Assembly (NCBI GenBank): GCA_038326615.1
Contig: JBBQKF010000071.1
Coordinates: forward strand, 1-16,388
Source of the DNA: JBBQKF01 sp038326615
GTDB lineage: Bacteria > Bacillota > Clostridia > Saccharofermentanales > UBA5734
DNA length: 16,388 nt
Direction of reading: 5' to 3'
Below, in pieces: positions 7,747 through 15,238 of the stretch (positions are counted from its first letter, which is position 1; each line of letters begins with the position of its first letter). Under the pieces are notes generated by a model. That model was given only the letters and a program-made list of their open reading frames with translations. It was not told the origin of the DNA and did not search any database. Made by a program: the position numbers and the translations under genes.

Positions 7747-7861
7747 GCATTCATTACCCTCCTAATCTTTTCACTTTCGCGAGCAGCGGACACTAGAGAA
7801 GGGAGCCTTTTTGCTACATGAGGTTAAACTGGTATTGGTAATTTTTAATTACAAATAGGTG

Positions 7862-7889
7862 TTGATAATTTTAAATTTGCAAATATAAA
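7862..7889 (+). promoter_or_regulatory. Candidate promoter for the SGNH esterase gene
   Basis: TTGATA (7862-7867) and TATAAA (7884-7889) are 16 bp apart, each one mismatch from consensus. The predicted start near 7896 leaves a 35-nt leader holding GGAGGT (7917-7922). A nearby TTGACA at 7890-7895 is too close to the gene to act as its -35. Confidence 0.5.
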
Positions 7890-7930
7890 TTGACATTAAG
7901 AATTTATGAAATTTACGGAGGTAATTTAAG

Positions 7931-8572
7931 ATGAAACCATTTTTCAAACAAGGACAAGTAGTTTTATTTCAAGGTGACAGCATTACAGATTGTGGCAGAG
8001 ATTACGAAGATATTTCTTCACTTGGAAGTGGATATGCCAGGAAAATTGCTGAGATTTATGGGCAGCTTTATGCTGATAATCGTATTTCTTTTATAAACAA
8101 GGGAGTTTCTGGGAACAGAGTTCCTGACCTTATTGTAAGATACATTGAAGATATCAGAGAAATCGAACCAGATTATATTTCTATTTTAATAGGTGTAAAT
8201 GACGTCTGGAGACGGTATGATTCAAATGACCCCAGCACAGTTGAAGCATTTCGGGACCATTACGAATACCTGCTAAAGATGATTAAGCATCAAATGCCGG
8301 AAGCAAAGATTATTATTATGGAACCTTTTTTATTACATTCTCTTTCTGACAGAGCAACTTGGCACGAGGATCTTGATCCTAAAATTCAGGTAGTAAGAGA
8401 GATGGCAAGGGATTATGCGGATTATTATATCCCGTTAGATGGGCTTTTTGCGGCGCTTACAGTAAATAAATATTCACCCGAAGAGCTGGCGACCGATGGC
8501 GTTCATCCATCTGACCTTGGTCATTCGATAATTGCAGAAGCATTCCTAAAAACTCTGGAAATAATTTGCTGA
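7931..8572 (+). CDS. SGNH/GDSL-family esterase, Axe2-like (probable intracellular carbohydrate acetylesterase)
   Basis: This 213-residue SGNH hydrolase has all four blocks: GDSIT with nucleophile S17, the block II glycine in 'NKGVSGN', 'IGVND' for block III, and the catalytic pair D189/H192 in 'DGVHPSDLGH'. From memory, 'DSITDCGR', 'NKGVSGN' and 'GVNDVWR' closely match the Geobacillus acetylxylan esterase Axe2, which removes acetyl groups from xylo-oligosaccharides. That substrate is an inference. There is no signal peptide, so it should act in the cytoplasm on imported sugars. The start is well supported by GGAGGT at 8-nt spacing. No glycoside hydrolase or sugar transporter is nearby, so other acyl-sugar substrates are possible. 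Confidence 0.88.
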   Translation: MKPFFKQGQVVLFQGDSITDCGRDYEDISSLGSGYARKIAEIYGQLYADNRISFINKGVSGNRVPDLIVRYIEDIREIEPDYISILIGVNDVWRRYDSNDPSTVEAFRDHYEYLLKMIKHQMPEAKIIIMEPFLLHSLSDRATWHEDLDPKIQVVREMARDYADYYIPLDGLFAALTVNKYSPEELATDGVHPSDLGHSIIAEAFLKTLEIIC

Positions 8573-8846
8573 GGAATTCCTTATAACTCTCAAAATGATC
8601 TAAAGAAGATTCCTTAAGACTCGTGAAACAATTTGATAAAAGTATAATTTTGCACTAAGACCAGCTAACTTGCATCCAACCCATAAAGATGAGCCGTTAG
8701 TCTTAAAAACGAAGCTAACTTAATGAAGGATCTGCACCCTCGACCTGTACGAATCTATTATCCCATAAGGATTGTGGGAATAAAAGGCATTTGGACTTTA
8801 TCAATTAATTTTGGAAACAACACTATTATAAAAGGGGGGAAATGAA

Positions 8847-9839
8847 ATGTATACTGCACAAGAAAACAGATATGATAAAATGGCATACCAACGATGTGGA
8901 AAAAGCGGGCTTTATCTTCCAAGAATTTCACTTGGTTTATGGCATAATTTCGGAGGAACTTCAACAACTGACAATATGGAAGCAATGTTACATCGAGCAT
9001 TTGATCTTGGAATAACCCATTTTGACCTTGCAAATAATTATGGGCCACCACCTGGAAGCGCGGAAGAGAACTTTGGCAAAATACTCAAAAAAGGACTTGG
9101 AGGATATCGTGATGAGCTCATTATTTCTTCAAAAGCGGGCTATCGCATGTGGCCTGGTCCTTACGGTGAGTGGGGGAGCAGAAAATATCTGATATCTTCG
9201 CTTGATGCATCTCTCAAAAGGATGGATATTGATTACGTAGATATTTTCTATTCACACCGTCCTGATGAAAATACACCGATGGAAGAAACAATGCAGGCAC
9301 TCGACCAAATTGTCAGAAGTGGTAAAGCTCTATATGTTGGTATTTCCAGTTACAATCCGGAACAGACAACTAAGGCCATAAAGCTTTTAAAAGAATCAGG
9401 CACACCTTGCCTTATTCATCAACCATCCTATTCCATGCTGAATCGATGGATTGAAGATGGGTTACAAGACGTACTATCACAAGAGGGAATCGGCTCTATT
9501 GCATTTTGCCCACTTGCCCAAGGTCTCCTTACTGATAAATATCTAAATGGGATTCCAAGTGACTCCAGGGCAGCTGCGCCTAATGGATTTTTACGCAAAG
9601 ATTCAATAACTCCTGAACTCGAAAGCAAAATTTCAAAGCTTAATGATGTTGCTAAACACCGTGAGCAATCCCTTGCACAAATGTCCCTTGCATGGGTATT
9701 ACGCGATGGTAAAGTAACATCAGCCTTGATTGGCGCAAGCAAGGTTTCACAAATTGAAGAGAATGTTGCTGCTCTTAATAATCTTACCTTTTCAAAAGAT
9801 GAGCTGAGGAAAATAGACCTGATTCTTGCAGAGAAGTGA
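8847..9839 (+). CDS. yghZ: Aldo/keto reductase, YghZ (AKR14) type
   Basis: This 330-residue NADPH-type aldo/keto reductase has a TIM barrel. The catalytic tetrad is visible: D60 and Y65 in 'FDLANNYG', K96 in 'SSKAGY' and H137 in 'YSHR'. Stretches such as 'LGLWHNFG', 'YGPPPGSAEENFG', 'MWPGPYG' and 'DENTPMEET' match, from memory, E. coli YghZ (L-glyceraldehyde 3-phosphate reductase, also active on methylglyoxal). Its likely role is detoxifying reactive aldehydes or reducing triose sugars. The C-terminal cofactor motif 'ALIGASKVSQIEEN' is intact. The ATG follows a strong AAAGGGGGG. It lies 274 bp after the esterase gene, so the two may not share a transcript; no clear promoter is visible in the gap. 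Confidence 0.93.
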   Translation: MYTAQENRYDKMAYQRCGKSGLYLPRISLGLWHNFGGTSTTDNMEAMLHRAFDLGITHFDLANNYGPPPGSAEENFGKILKKGLGGYRDELIISSKAGYRMWPGPYGEWGSRKYLISSLDASLKRMDIDYVDIFYSHRPDENTPMEETMQALDQIVRSGKALYVGISSYNPEQTTKAIKLLKESGTPCLIHQPSYSMLNRWIEDGLQDVLSQEGIGSIAFCPLAQGLLTDKYLNGIPSDSRAAAPNGFLRKDSITPELESKISKLNDVAKHREQSLAQMSLAWVLRDGKVTSALIGASKVSQIEENVAALNNLTFSKDELRKIDLILAEK

Positions 9840-9957
9840 TGGTGTTATCATAACGTTTTATTACGGCTTTATATTAGGCTAATTCATTATCATTTCAAAA
9901 CAATTAAACAAATTAGTAACTATAATTTTACCACAAGGTGGAGAAAAGGCAGGCATC

Positions 9958-10770
9958 ATGAAACTAAACATTAAATGGGAAATTAAGATTAACGAGGCAG
10001 AGTATTATATTGAACTAATTGAAATGAATTTATTAGGAAAGGCTACTTTATCAGTAAATGGTGAAATATCAAAATATGCACCTACAAGCCAAAGTGGCAT
10101 CGGGCAATGGGTTTTATTCAATTGTGGCAAACAAGAATGTCTCTTAAAAATTAATCCTGATAAAAAATCTGCAGACATATTTATTAATGGAATATCTTTA
10201 AACGACAATCCAAGGTATGAGGTATTGGCAGGAGAAGAAACAACTAGCAATAACCCCTTTGCATCAGTTGAGTTGCACAGAAAAGTTAGAAATGGACTGA
10301 GTTCCTTTTTTTCGGTAATTATTTTATCAATTGTCAATATATTTATGGTTCTATTTAATTCTCCAATTTCATTTCCGTTCAGTATTTTCAGTACAACACT
10401 GGTGCTTGGAACAGGAACTGCTTTGACAGAAGAGTTTGGCGGAATAATAATAACGGCGGTCTGTATTGGAATAAGTATTGCAATAATTGCATTTTATGCT
10501 GCACTGTATTATTTTTCAACAAAAAGCACCATTGCAACATGGATTGCATTTGCGTTTCTTTTAGTTGATACGGCTGGTCTCGTGTTTGTAGGGTTTTTGT
10601 CACAGGATTTTGCATCAATTGTAATTGACATTGCTTTTCATGCTTGGATTCTATGGTCTGTTATTCAACTAGCAATTGCAAGGAAGAAACTTACCGATTT
10701 AACACTATCAAAAATTCCTACTTCAATACCAACGATAAGTTCCGTAGAAATGCTTTCTCCCGCGGAATAA
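9958..10770 (+). CDS. Uncharacterised four-helix membrane protein with N-terminal beta-rich domain
   Basis: I do not recognise this 270-residue protein as a named family. The first 85-90 residues are predicted beta-rich and soluble, starting 'KWEIKINEAEYYIELIE' and ending 'ADIFINGISLN'. This W-x-I...Y-x-I-E-L pattern with a late '-x-NG-x-x-L' recalls FAIM1-like beta-sandwich domains, but that is only a weak resemblance. A linker (about 90-112) leads to four hydrophobic helices at about 114-134, 162-185, 192-214 and 221-241, then a short polar tail. The start follows AAGGCAGG at 4-nt spacing. It is probably monocistronic: 118 bp separate it from the reductase and a strong terminator follows. 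A sensor or envelope role is conceivable but unsupported. Confidence 0.75.
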   Translation: MKLNIKWEIKINEAEYYIELIEMNLLGKATLSVNGEISKYAPTSQSGIGQWVLFNCGKQECLLKINPDKKSADIFINGISLNDNPRYEVLAGEETTSNNPFASVELHRKVRNGLSSFFSVIILSIVNIFMVLFNSPISFPFSIFSTTLVLGTGTALTEEFGGIIITAVCIGISIAIIAFYAALYYFSTKSTIATWIAFAFLLVDTAGLVFVGFLSQDFASIVIDIAFHAWILWSVIQLAIARKKLTDLTLSKIPTSIPTISSVEMLSPAE

Positions 10771-10814
10771 TAAATTAATGGAATAAATGATTTTGAACAA
10801 ATAAATAATAAAAC

Positions 10815-10852
10815 AAAAGGCCGCCAATCGTATAAACGACAGCGGCCTTTTT
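10815..10852. terminator. Bidirectional intrinsic terminator
   Basis: AAAAGGCCGC (10815-10824) pairs with GCGGCCTTTT (10842-10851), with a small inner TCG/CGA stem near the loop. A-runs and T-runs on the two sides make it usable in both directions. It ends the membrane-protein gene on the + strand and the tRNA operon on the - strand, and begins right after the encoded CCA of tRNA-Thr. Confidence 0.92.
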
Positions 10853-10927
10853 GGAGCTCTTAATCGGAATCGAACCGATGACCTCTTCCTTACCATGGAA
10901 ACGCTCTACCGACTGAGCTATAAGAGC
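10852..10927 (-). tRNA. tRNA-Thr (anticodon GGT)
   Basis: The 76-nt gene includes an encoded CCA end (10854-10852). Acceptor GCTCTTA/TAAGAGC, D-stem GCTC/GAGC and T-stem ATCGG/CCGAT all pair. The anticodon stem has one T-G wobble at 27-43. The loop ATGGTAA gives anticodon GGT (+ strand 10892-10894), reading ACC and ACU threonine codons. It is second in the operon, 7 nt after tRNA-Gly. Confidence 0.97.
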
Positions 10928-10934
10928 ACTAGTA

Positions 10935-11008
10935 TGGAGCGGATGACGGGAATCGAACCCGCGTAGTCAGCTTGGGAAGCTGGAATTCTGCCATTGAACT
11001 ACATCCGC
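10935..11008 (-). tRNA. tRNA-Gly (anticodon CCC)
   Basis: The 74-nt gene has an encoded CCA (10937-10935). Acceptor GCGGATG/CATCCGC, D-stem GTTC/GAAT and T-stem GCGGG/CCCGT pair (with G-T at the ends). The loop TTCCCAA gives anticodon CCC (+ strand 10974-10976), which reads GGG only. The anticodon stem shows a C-A mismatch at 27-43. It is the first gene of the two-tRNA operon. Confidence 0.95.
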
Positions 11009-11043
11009 AAAAGAAAAACAAAATGTTTCCTTTAGCACGAATC

Positions 11044-11072
11044 ATTATATAAATATGATGGAGATTTGTCAA
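11044..11072 (-). promoter_or_regulatory. Consensus promoter of the tRNA-Gly/tRNA-Thr operon
   Basis: On the minus strand TTGACA (11072-11067) and TATAAT (11049-11044) are both perfect consensus and exactly 17 bp apart. The start is expected near 11037, about 29 nt before tRNA-Gly. This strength is typical of stable-RNA promoters. Confidence 0.93.
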
Positions 11073-11086
11073 ATTATTTTTCAACA

Positions 11087-11121
11087 AATTTAACCATGGT
11101 TCCTGTCCCCGTGGTTAAATT
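11087..11121. promoter_or_regulatory. Operator-like inverted repeat upstream of the YkpA-type gene
   Basis: AATTTAACCA (11087-11096) and TGGTTAAATT (11112-11121) are perfect 10-bp complements with a 15-bp spacer. A third TGGTT half-site directly abuts the left arm, making the 10-bp palindrome AACCATGGTT (11092-11101). The right arm covers the -35 position of the ykpA promoter, so a bound protein would probably affect initiation. The binding factor is unknown. Confidence 0.5.
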
Positions 11122-11131
11122 ATCAATTCCA

Positions 11132-11140
11132 TGCTATAAT
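11132..11140 (+). promoter_or_regulatory. Extended -10 promoter of the YkpA-type ABC-F gene
   Basis: TGC followed by TATAAT (11135-11140) is a perfect extended -10 element. The -35 region is poor (TGGTTA at 11112-11117), which the TG extension can offset. The start near 11147 gives a leader of about 30 nt before the ATG at 11177. Confidence 0.7.
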
Positions 11141-11176
11141 GTGGCGTATATAAGAAAAAGGATGGTATTAATTAAA

Positions 11177-12796
11177 ATGATAACTGCTAGCGGCATTTCC
11201 TTAAGGTATGGAGGACGTGCATTATTCGATAACGTCAACATCAAGTTTACTCCGGGCAACTGTTATGGATTGATTGGAGCAAATGGTTCAGGTAAATCAA
11301 CTTTTTTGAAAATTTTATCTGGCGAAATCGAGGCAAACAAAGGCGAAATTTTTATTGAATCAAACAGCAGACTTGCAGTGTTAAAACAAAATCACTACGA
11401 ATTTGATGAGTATGAGGTTCTTAGGACAGTAATTATGGGACACAAAAGACTTTGCGAAATAATGGATGCAAAGGAAGTGTTTTATGCAAAACCAGATTTT
11501 TCAGAAAAAGATGGTATAAAACTTGCTGAACTTGAAGCAGAATTTGCCGAGATGAATGGGTGGGATGCTGAAACTGAAGCATCAACTTTGCTTAATGGTC
11601 TTGGAATTGGTGAAGAGTACCATTATAAAAAAATGTCCGAAATTGACGGTAACGATAAGGTTCGTGTTCTTCTCGCACAAGCTTTGTTTGGTGATCCACA
11701 GATCCTTTTACTGGATGAACCTACTAACCATCTTGACGTTGCGTCAATTTCATGGCTTGAGAATTTTCTTTACAACTTTGAAAACACAGTCATCGTGGTT
11801 TCACATGACCGTCATTTTTTGAACAAGGTCTGTACTCACATTGCAGATATCGATTACGGTAAGATTCAAGTTTATGCAGGTAACTACGATTTTTGGTATG
11901 AATCAAGTCAATTGGCATCACAACAAGCTAAAGATATGAATAAAAAGACAGAAGCAAAACGTGGCGAACTTGAAGATTTTATTAGAAGGTTTAGTGCGAA
12001 TGCTTCAAAATCTAAGCAAGCGACTTCGCGTAAAAAACAACTTGAGAAACTTACTTTAGAAGATATCAAACCTTCATCCCGCAAGTATCCGTTTGTAGAT
12101 TTTAAACCAGAAAGAGAAGTTGGGAATGACCTTCTTAGAGTTCACGAAATCAGCAAAACTATCGATGGAGTTAAGCTTTTAGATAAAATCAGTTTCACAG
12201 TCAACAAAGGAGACAAAATAGCTTTAGTTGGACCAAATGGAATGGAGAAAACAGCGCTTTTCAAAATTCTTATGGGAGAAATGGATCCTGACAGTGGCGA
12301 GTATAAATGGGGAATAACAACCTCTCAGGCATATTTCCCCAAAGATAGCTCTAACTATTTTGAAGGTAACGAGCTTTCAATCATTGATTGGTTAAGACAA
12401 TATTCTAAGGATCAAAATGAGACCTTCCTTCGAGGATGGCTTGGAAGAATGCTGTTTTCTGGAGAAGAAGCTCTTAAAAAAGCATGCGTGCTTTCAGGAG
12501 GTGAGCGCGTTAGATGTATGCTTGCTAAGATGATGTTATCAGGAGCAAACACCCTTATTCTTGATGAACCAACTAACCATCTTGACCTTGAAGCTATAAC
12601 TTCACTTAACAACGGTCTCATAAATTATAAAGGAACTATGTTTTTTGTTTCCCATGACCATCAGTTTGTTCAAACAATTGCCAACAGGATTATTGAAATA
12701 ACGCCTAAAGGCGTTATCGACAAACTTATGACATACGATGAATATCTTGAGAGCGAAGATATAGCGAAAATCAAGAAAATATTGTACAGCGAGTAA
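11177..12796 (+). CDS. ykpA: ABC-F ATPase, YkpA/YbiT type
   Basis: This is a 539-residue soluble protein with two ABC ATPase domains and no membrane part, as in ABC-F factors that act at the ribosomal E site. NBD1 has Walker A GANGSGKS (34-41), a degenerate signature IDGND (156-160) and Walker B LLLDEP with E181. The linker (about 240-310) carries 'RFSANASKSKQATSR', a hallmark of the YbiT/YkpA group. NBD2 has an altered Walker A, GPNGMEKT (352-359, Glu for the usual Gly before Lys), signature LSGGE (439-443) and ILDEP with E464. From memory, degenerate signature 1 and Walker A 2 also occur in Bacillus YkpA. ATG 11177 was chosen because the protein then begins at the NBD1 strand ('MITASGISLRYG') and it lies 11 nt after AGGATGG. 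An in-frame ATG at 11162 is the alternative. Confidence 0.92.
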   Translation: MITASGISLRYGGRALFDNVNIKFTPGNCYGLIGANGSGKSTFLKILSGEIEANKGEIFIESNSRLAVLKQNHYEFDEYEVLRTVIMGHKRLCEIMDAKEVFYAKPDFSEKDGIKLAELEAEFAEMNGWDAETEASTLLNGLGIGEEYHYKKMSEIDGNDKVRVLLAQALFGDPQILLLDEPTNHLDVASISWLENFLYNFENTVIVVSHDRHFLNKVCTHIADIDYGKIQVYAGNYDFWYESSQLASQQAKDMNKKTEAKRGELEDFIRRFSANASKSKQATSRKKQLEKLTLEDIKPSSRKYPFVDFKPEREVGNDLLRVHEISKTIDGVKLLDKISFTVNKGDKIALVGPNGMEKTALFKILMGEMDPDSGEYKWGITTSQAYFPKDSSNYFEGNELSIIDWLRQYSKDQNETFLRGWLGRMLFSGEEALKKACVLSGGERVRCMLAKMMLSGANTLILDEPTNHLDLEAITSLNNGLINYKGTMFFVSHDHQFVQTIANRIIEITPKGVIDKLMTYDEYLESEDIAKIKKILYSE

Positions 12797-13103
12797 TTTA
12801 TTTGAACAATAAATTATTATAATTATTATTACGAATGGAACAAATTAGAACGATAAACTTCTACATTTTTACTAATTCAGTACTCAGATTCAATTGGTAA
12901 TGAGGTGGCAACAATATTTTGTTTATTAATAGTTTATAATATTTATCAAATTAACGCAGTAAAGATAAAAAGTTCTCCAATATTGTGATTAAAAAAAACG
13001 ATAAATTATTTTTAAAATGCCTTTATATTTAGCAACTATTTTCACCAGAGCATAATTGTTTCATTTCAATTGTAATGAGAAAACACGACAAAAGGAGCGA
13101 CCA
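12797..13103. other. 307-bp AT-rich gap between the two ABC-F genes
   Basis: No gene or RNA is recognisable. There is no GC-rich hairpin with a T-run after the first ABC-F gene. Several TATAAT-like words occur (for example within 12930-12945), but none has a good -35 at the right distance. A leader-type regulator cannot be excluded by eye. The end of the gap holds the AAAGGAG ribosome binding site (13091-13097) of the next gene. Confidence 0.6.
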
Positions 13104-15056
13104 TTGAATATTCTATCCGCCGAAAAATTAGCTAAGGCTTTCAGCGAAAAAACCTTATTTCGCGATTCTTCATTAAATATTGAAGATGGAGACAAAGTCG
13201 GAGTTCTTGGCGTTAATGGCGCTGGCAAATCAACTCTCCTTAAAATAATTTCCGGCGAAGAACCATTAGATGCTGGCAAAATCATTACAAGCAATAAGGC
13301 GATAATTGAATATCTTCCTCAAAATCCAGCATTCGAGAAGAATGTCACTGTTTTGCAACAAATTTTCAAAAGCAATTCACCTATAATGAATCTTTTACGC
13401 GATTATGAGCATACAATTAGTGAGCTTGAAGCAAATCCAGAAAGTGAACAATACAGCAAAAAATTTCACATACTTACCCAAATGATGGACCAAATGAATG
13501 CTTGGACGATTGAAAGTGAAGTAAAAACCATACTTACTAAGCTTGGAATCAAAGACTTTGACCTTGTTGTCGAAACTCTCTCCGGAGGTCAAAGGAAAAG
13601 AATTGCGCTTGCGAGCGCTCTCATAAATCCTGCTGATTTACTTATACTTGATGAACCAACAAACCAACTTGACAATGATACTGTTGACTGGCTGGAAAAA
13701 TATCTCAATGCAAGAAAAGGCGCTCTCTTAATGGTCACACATGACCGTTATTTTCTTCGTCGAGTATGCAATCGCATTGTCGAAATTGACCGTGGCAAAA
13801 TATACAGTTACCAGACAAATTACGAAAAATTTCTGGAATTAAAATCTGAACGCGAAGAAAGTGATTTAGCCTCTGACAGAAAACGCATGAGCTTGTTTAG
13901 AAAAGAGCTTGAGTGGATGAAAAGAGGACCACGCGCACGTTCTACTAAACAAAAAGCAAGAATTGAAAGATTCGATGAACTTAAAGAAACAAAGTCTGTA
14001 CAAGGGCTTGAAAATATTGAAATTAGCGTAGGAGTTACTCGCCTAGGTAAAAAAATTATCGAACTTGAGGGTATATCAAAATCCTATTCTGAATACAAAC
14101 TTATTGATAACTTTTCTTATCAAGTCAAAAGAGATGACCGAATTGGCATTATTGGGCCTAACGGCAGTGGTAAATCAACTTTGCTAAAAATGATAGCCGG
14201 CCGTATACTGCCCGACAGTGGAAATATCGGTACTGGCGAAACAGTCAAAATAGGATTTTTTACACAGGAAAATGATGAGATTGATGAAACATTAAGAGTT
14301 ATAGAATACATCAGGGAAGAAGCTGAATACCTTACTACGAAGGACGGGCAAATAAGCGCTTCGCAAATGCTCGAAAATTTCCTTTTTCCGCCCGCTGACC
14401 AATGGTCTCTGATATCTACGCTTTCTGGTGGAGAAAAAAGAAGACTTTACTTGCTCAGAATACTTATGAGTGCACCGAATGTTATTTTGCTTGATGAGCC
14501 TACAAACGACCTTGACATTGAAACTCTTACAATACTTGAATATTATCTGAATGATTTTTCAGGTGCCGTAATTGCTGTATCCCATGACAGATATTTTCTT
14601 GACAGGGTGGCCGAAACCTTGTTTATATTTGAAGGGGACACTACAATATCTCGCTTTCAGGGTTGCTATACAGACTATTACGAAAAGAAGCTGCAAGATA
14701 TTTCTATCGCTAAGGAAGTCATGGCTAAAAAATCCATGTCAAAATCGTCGAGCGCTAATTTATCCACCGGAAAACTCAAAGAAGATAACGCAGATAAAAG
14801 TTCAGGTGAAAGAAAGCCAACGCCATTAAAATTTACCTATAAAGAGCAAAAAGAATTCGATGTTATTGATGAAAAGCTCGCTAATCTCGAAACAGAGTTA
14901 AAAGAAACTGAAAGTGGAATTATTGATGCATCTTCAGACTACGAGAAACTTCAGAAGCTTTTTTCAAAAAAAGAGCAACTCGAAAATGAACAAAATGAAA
15001 CAATGGAACGATGGGTATACCTTACAGAGCTTTTTGAAAAAATTAAGAAGGATTGA
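13104..15056 (+). CDS. yfmR: ABC-F ATPase, Uup/YfmR type
   Basis: This 650-residue ABC-F protein starts at TTG 13104, six bases after a strong AAAGGAG; the frame extends upstream without a good binding site. NBD1 has Walker A GVNGAGKS (36-43), signature LSGGQ and LILDEP. The inter-domain linker contains 'EWMKRGPRARSTKQKARIER', characteristic of Uup/YfmR. NBD2 has GPNGSGKS, LSGGE and LLDEP, all canonical. After a Ser/Lys-rich hinge, a C-terminal coiled coil (about 573-650, 'DEKLANLETELKETES') matches the Uup C-terminal domain. YfmR/Uup proteins act on the ribosome and help resolve stalls at difficult sequences, overlapping with EF-P in Bacillus. It follows another ABC-F gene and precedes an RNA helicase gene, a translation-related setting. 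Confidence 0.94.
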   Translation: MNILSAEKLAKAFSEKTLFRDSSLNIEDGDKVGVLGVNGAGKSTLLKIISGEEPLDAGKIITSNKAIIEYLPQNPAFEKNVTVLQQIFKSNSPIMNLLRDYEHTISELEANPESEQYSKKFHILTQMMDQMNAWTIESEVKTILTKLGIKDFDLVVETLSGGQRKRIALASALINPADLLILDEPTNQLDNDTVDWLEKYLNARKGALLMVTHDRYFLRRVCNRIVEIDRGKIYSYQTNYEKFLELKSEREESDLASDRKRMSLFRKELEWMKRGPRARSTKQKARIERFDELKETKSVQGLENIEISVGVTRLGKKIIELEGISKSYSEYKLIDNFSYQVKRDDRIGIIGPNGSGKSTLLKMIAGRILPDSGNIGTGETVKIGFFTQENDEIDETLRVIEYIREEAEYLTTKDGQISASQMLENFLFPPADQWSLISTLSGGEKRRLYLLRILMSAPNVILLDEPTNDLDIETLTILEYYLNDFSGAVIAVSHDRYFLDRVAETLFIFEGDTTISRFQGCYTDYYEKKLQDISIAKEVMAKKSMSKSSSANLSTGKLKEDNADKSSGERKPTPLKFTYKEQKEFDVIDEKLANLETELKETESGIIDASSDYEKLQKLFSKKEQLENEQNETMERWVYLTELFEKIKKD

Positions 15057-15238
15057 AATCATTTTAAATATAAAATAAGGAAATATTAAAAAATTAGAAC
15101 CTAATAAAAAATCAGAACACAATAAATAATCTGAGAACAATATGGAATATTATGGTAGTATAAAATTGAAGAATAATATTAAATTAGTGAAAATATAGAA
15201 TTATAAACGACAATGTTTTAAAGAAAGAAGGTAATTTG

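Larger units (their letters stand above)
7478..7930. other. 453-bp intergenic region with tandem repeat and GC-richer island
   Basis: No convincing gene is present. It holds a 10-bp direct repeat (7711-7746) and a patch of clearly higher GC at about 7757-7812 in an otherwise very AT-rich gap. On the minus strand a perfect Shine-Dalgarno (AGGAGGG, 7763-7757) precedes a 24-codon ORF (7750-7676) that reads through the repeat. A promoter for the downstream esterase lies at 7862-7889. I see no hairpin with a T-run that would terminate pyk. Confidence 0.7.

Noticed and set aside
7890..7895. Consensus TTGACA just before the esterase gene
   Set aside because: A -10 at 17 bp would fall on the ribosome binding site (TTACGG), and no TATAAT-like word is present there.
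8573..8846. Possible structured RNA or riboswitch before the aldo/keto reductase gene
   Set aside because: It contains two copies of AGCTAACTT (8663-8671, 8713-8721) and a short TAAGAC/GTCTTA pairing, but no known riboswitch core, T-box or terminator could be recognised.
12698..12717. Perfect 8-bp hairpin ATAACGCC-TAAA-GGCGTTAT near the end of the YkpA-type gene
   Set aside because: It lies inside conserved coding sequence (codons for ITPKGVI) and has no T-run, so it is probably incidental.
15096..15138. Degenerate repeat AGAAC + AT-rich (15096, 15114, 15134) before the helicase gene
   Set aside because: Spacing is uneven (18 then 20 bp) and only AGAAC is constant; it is likely low-complexity AT-rich DNA.
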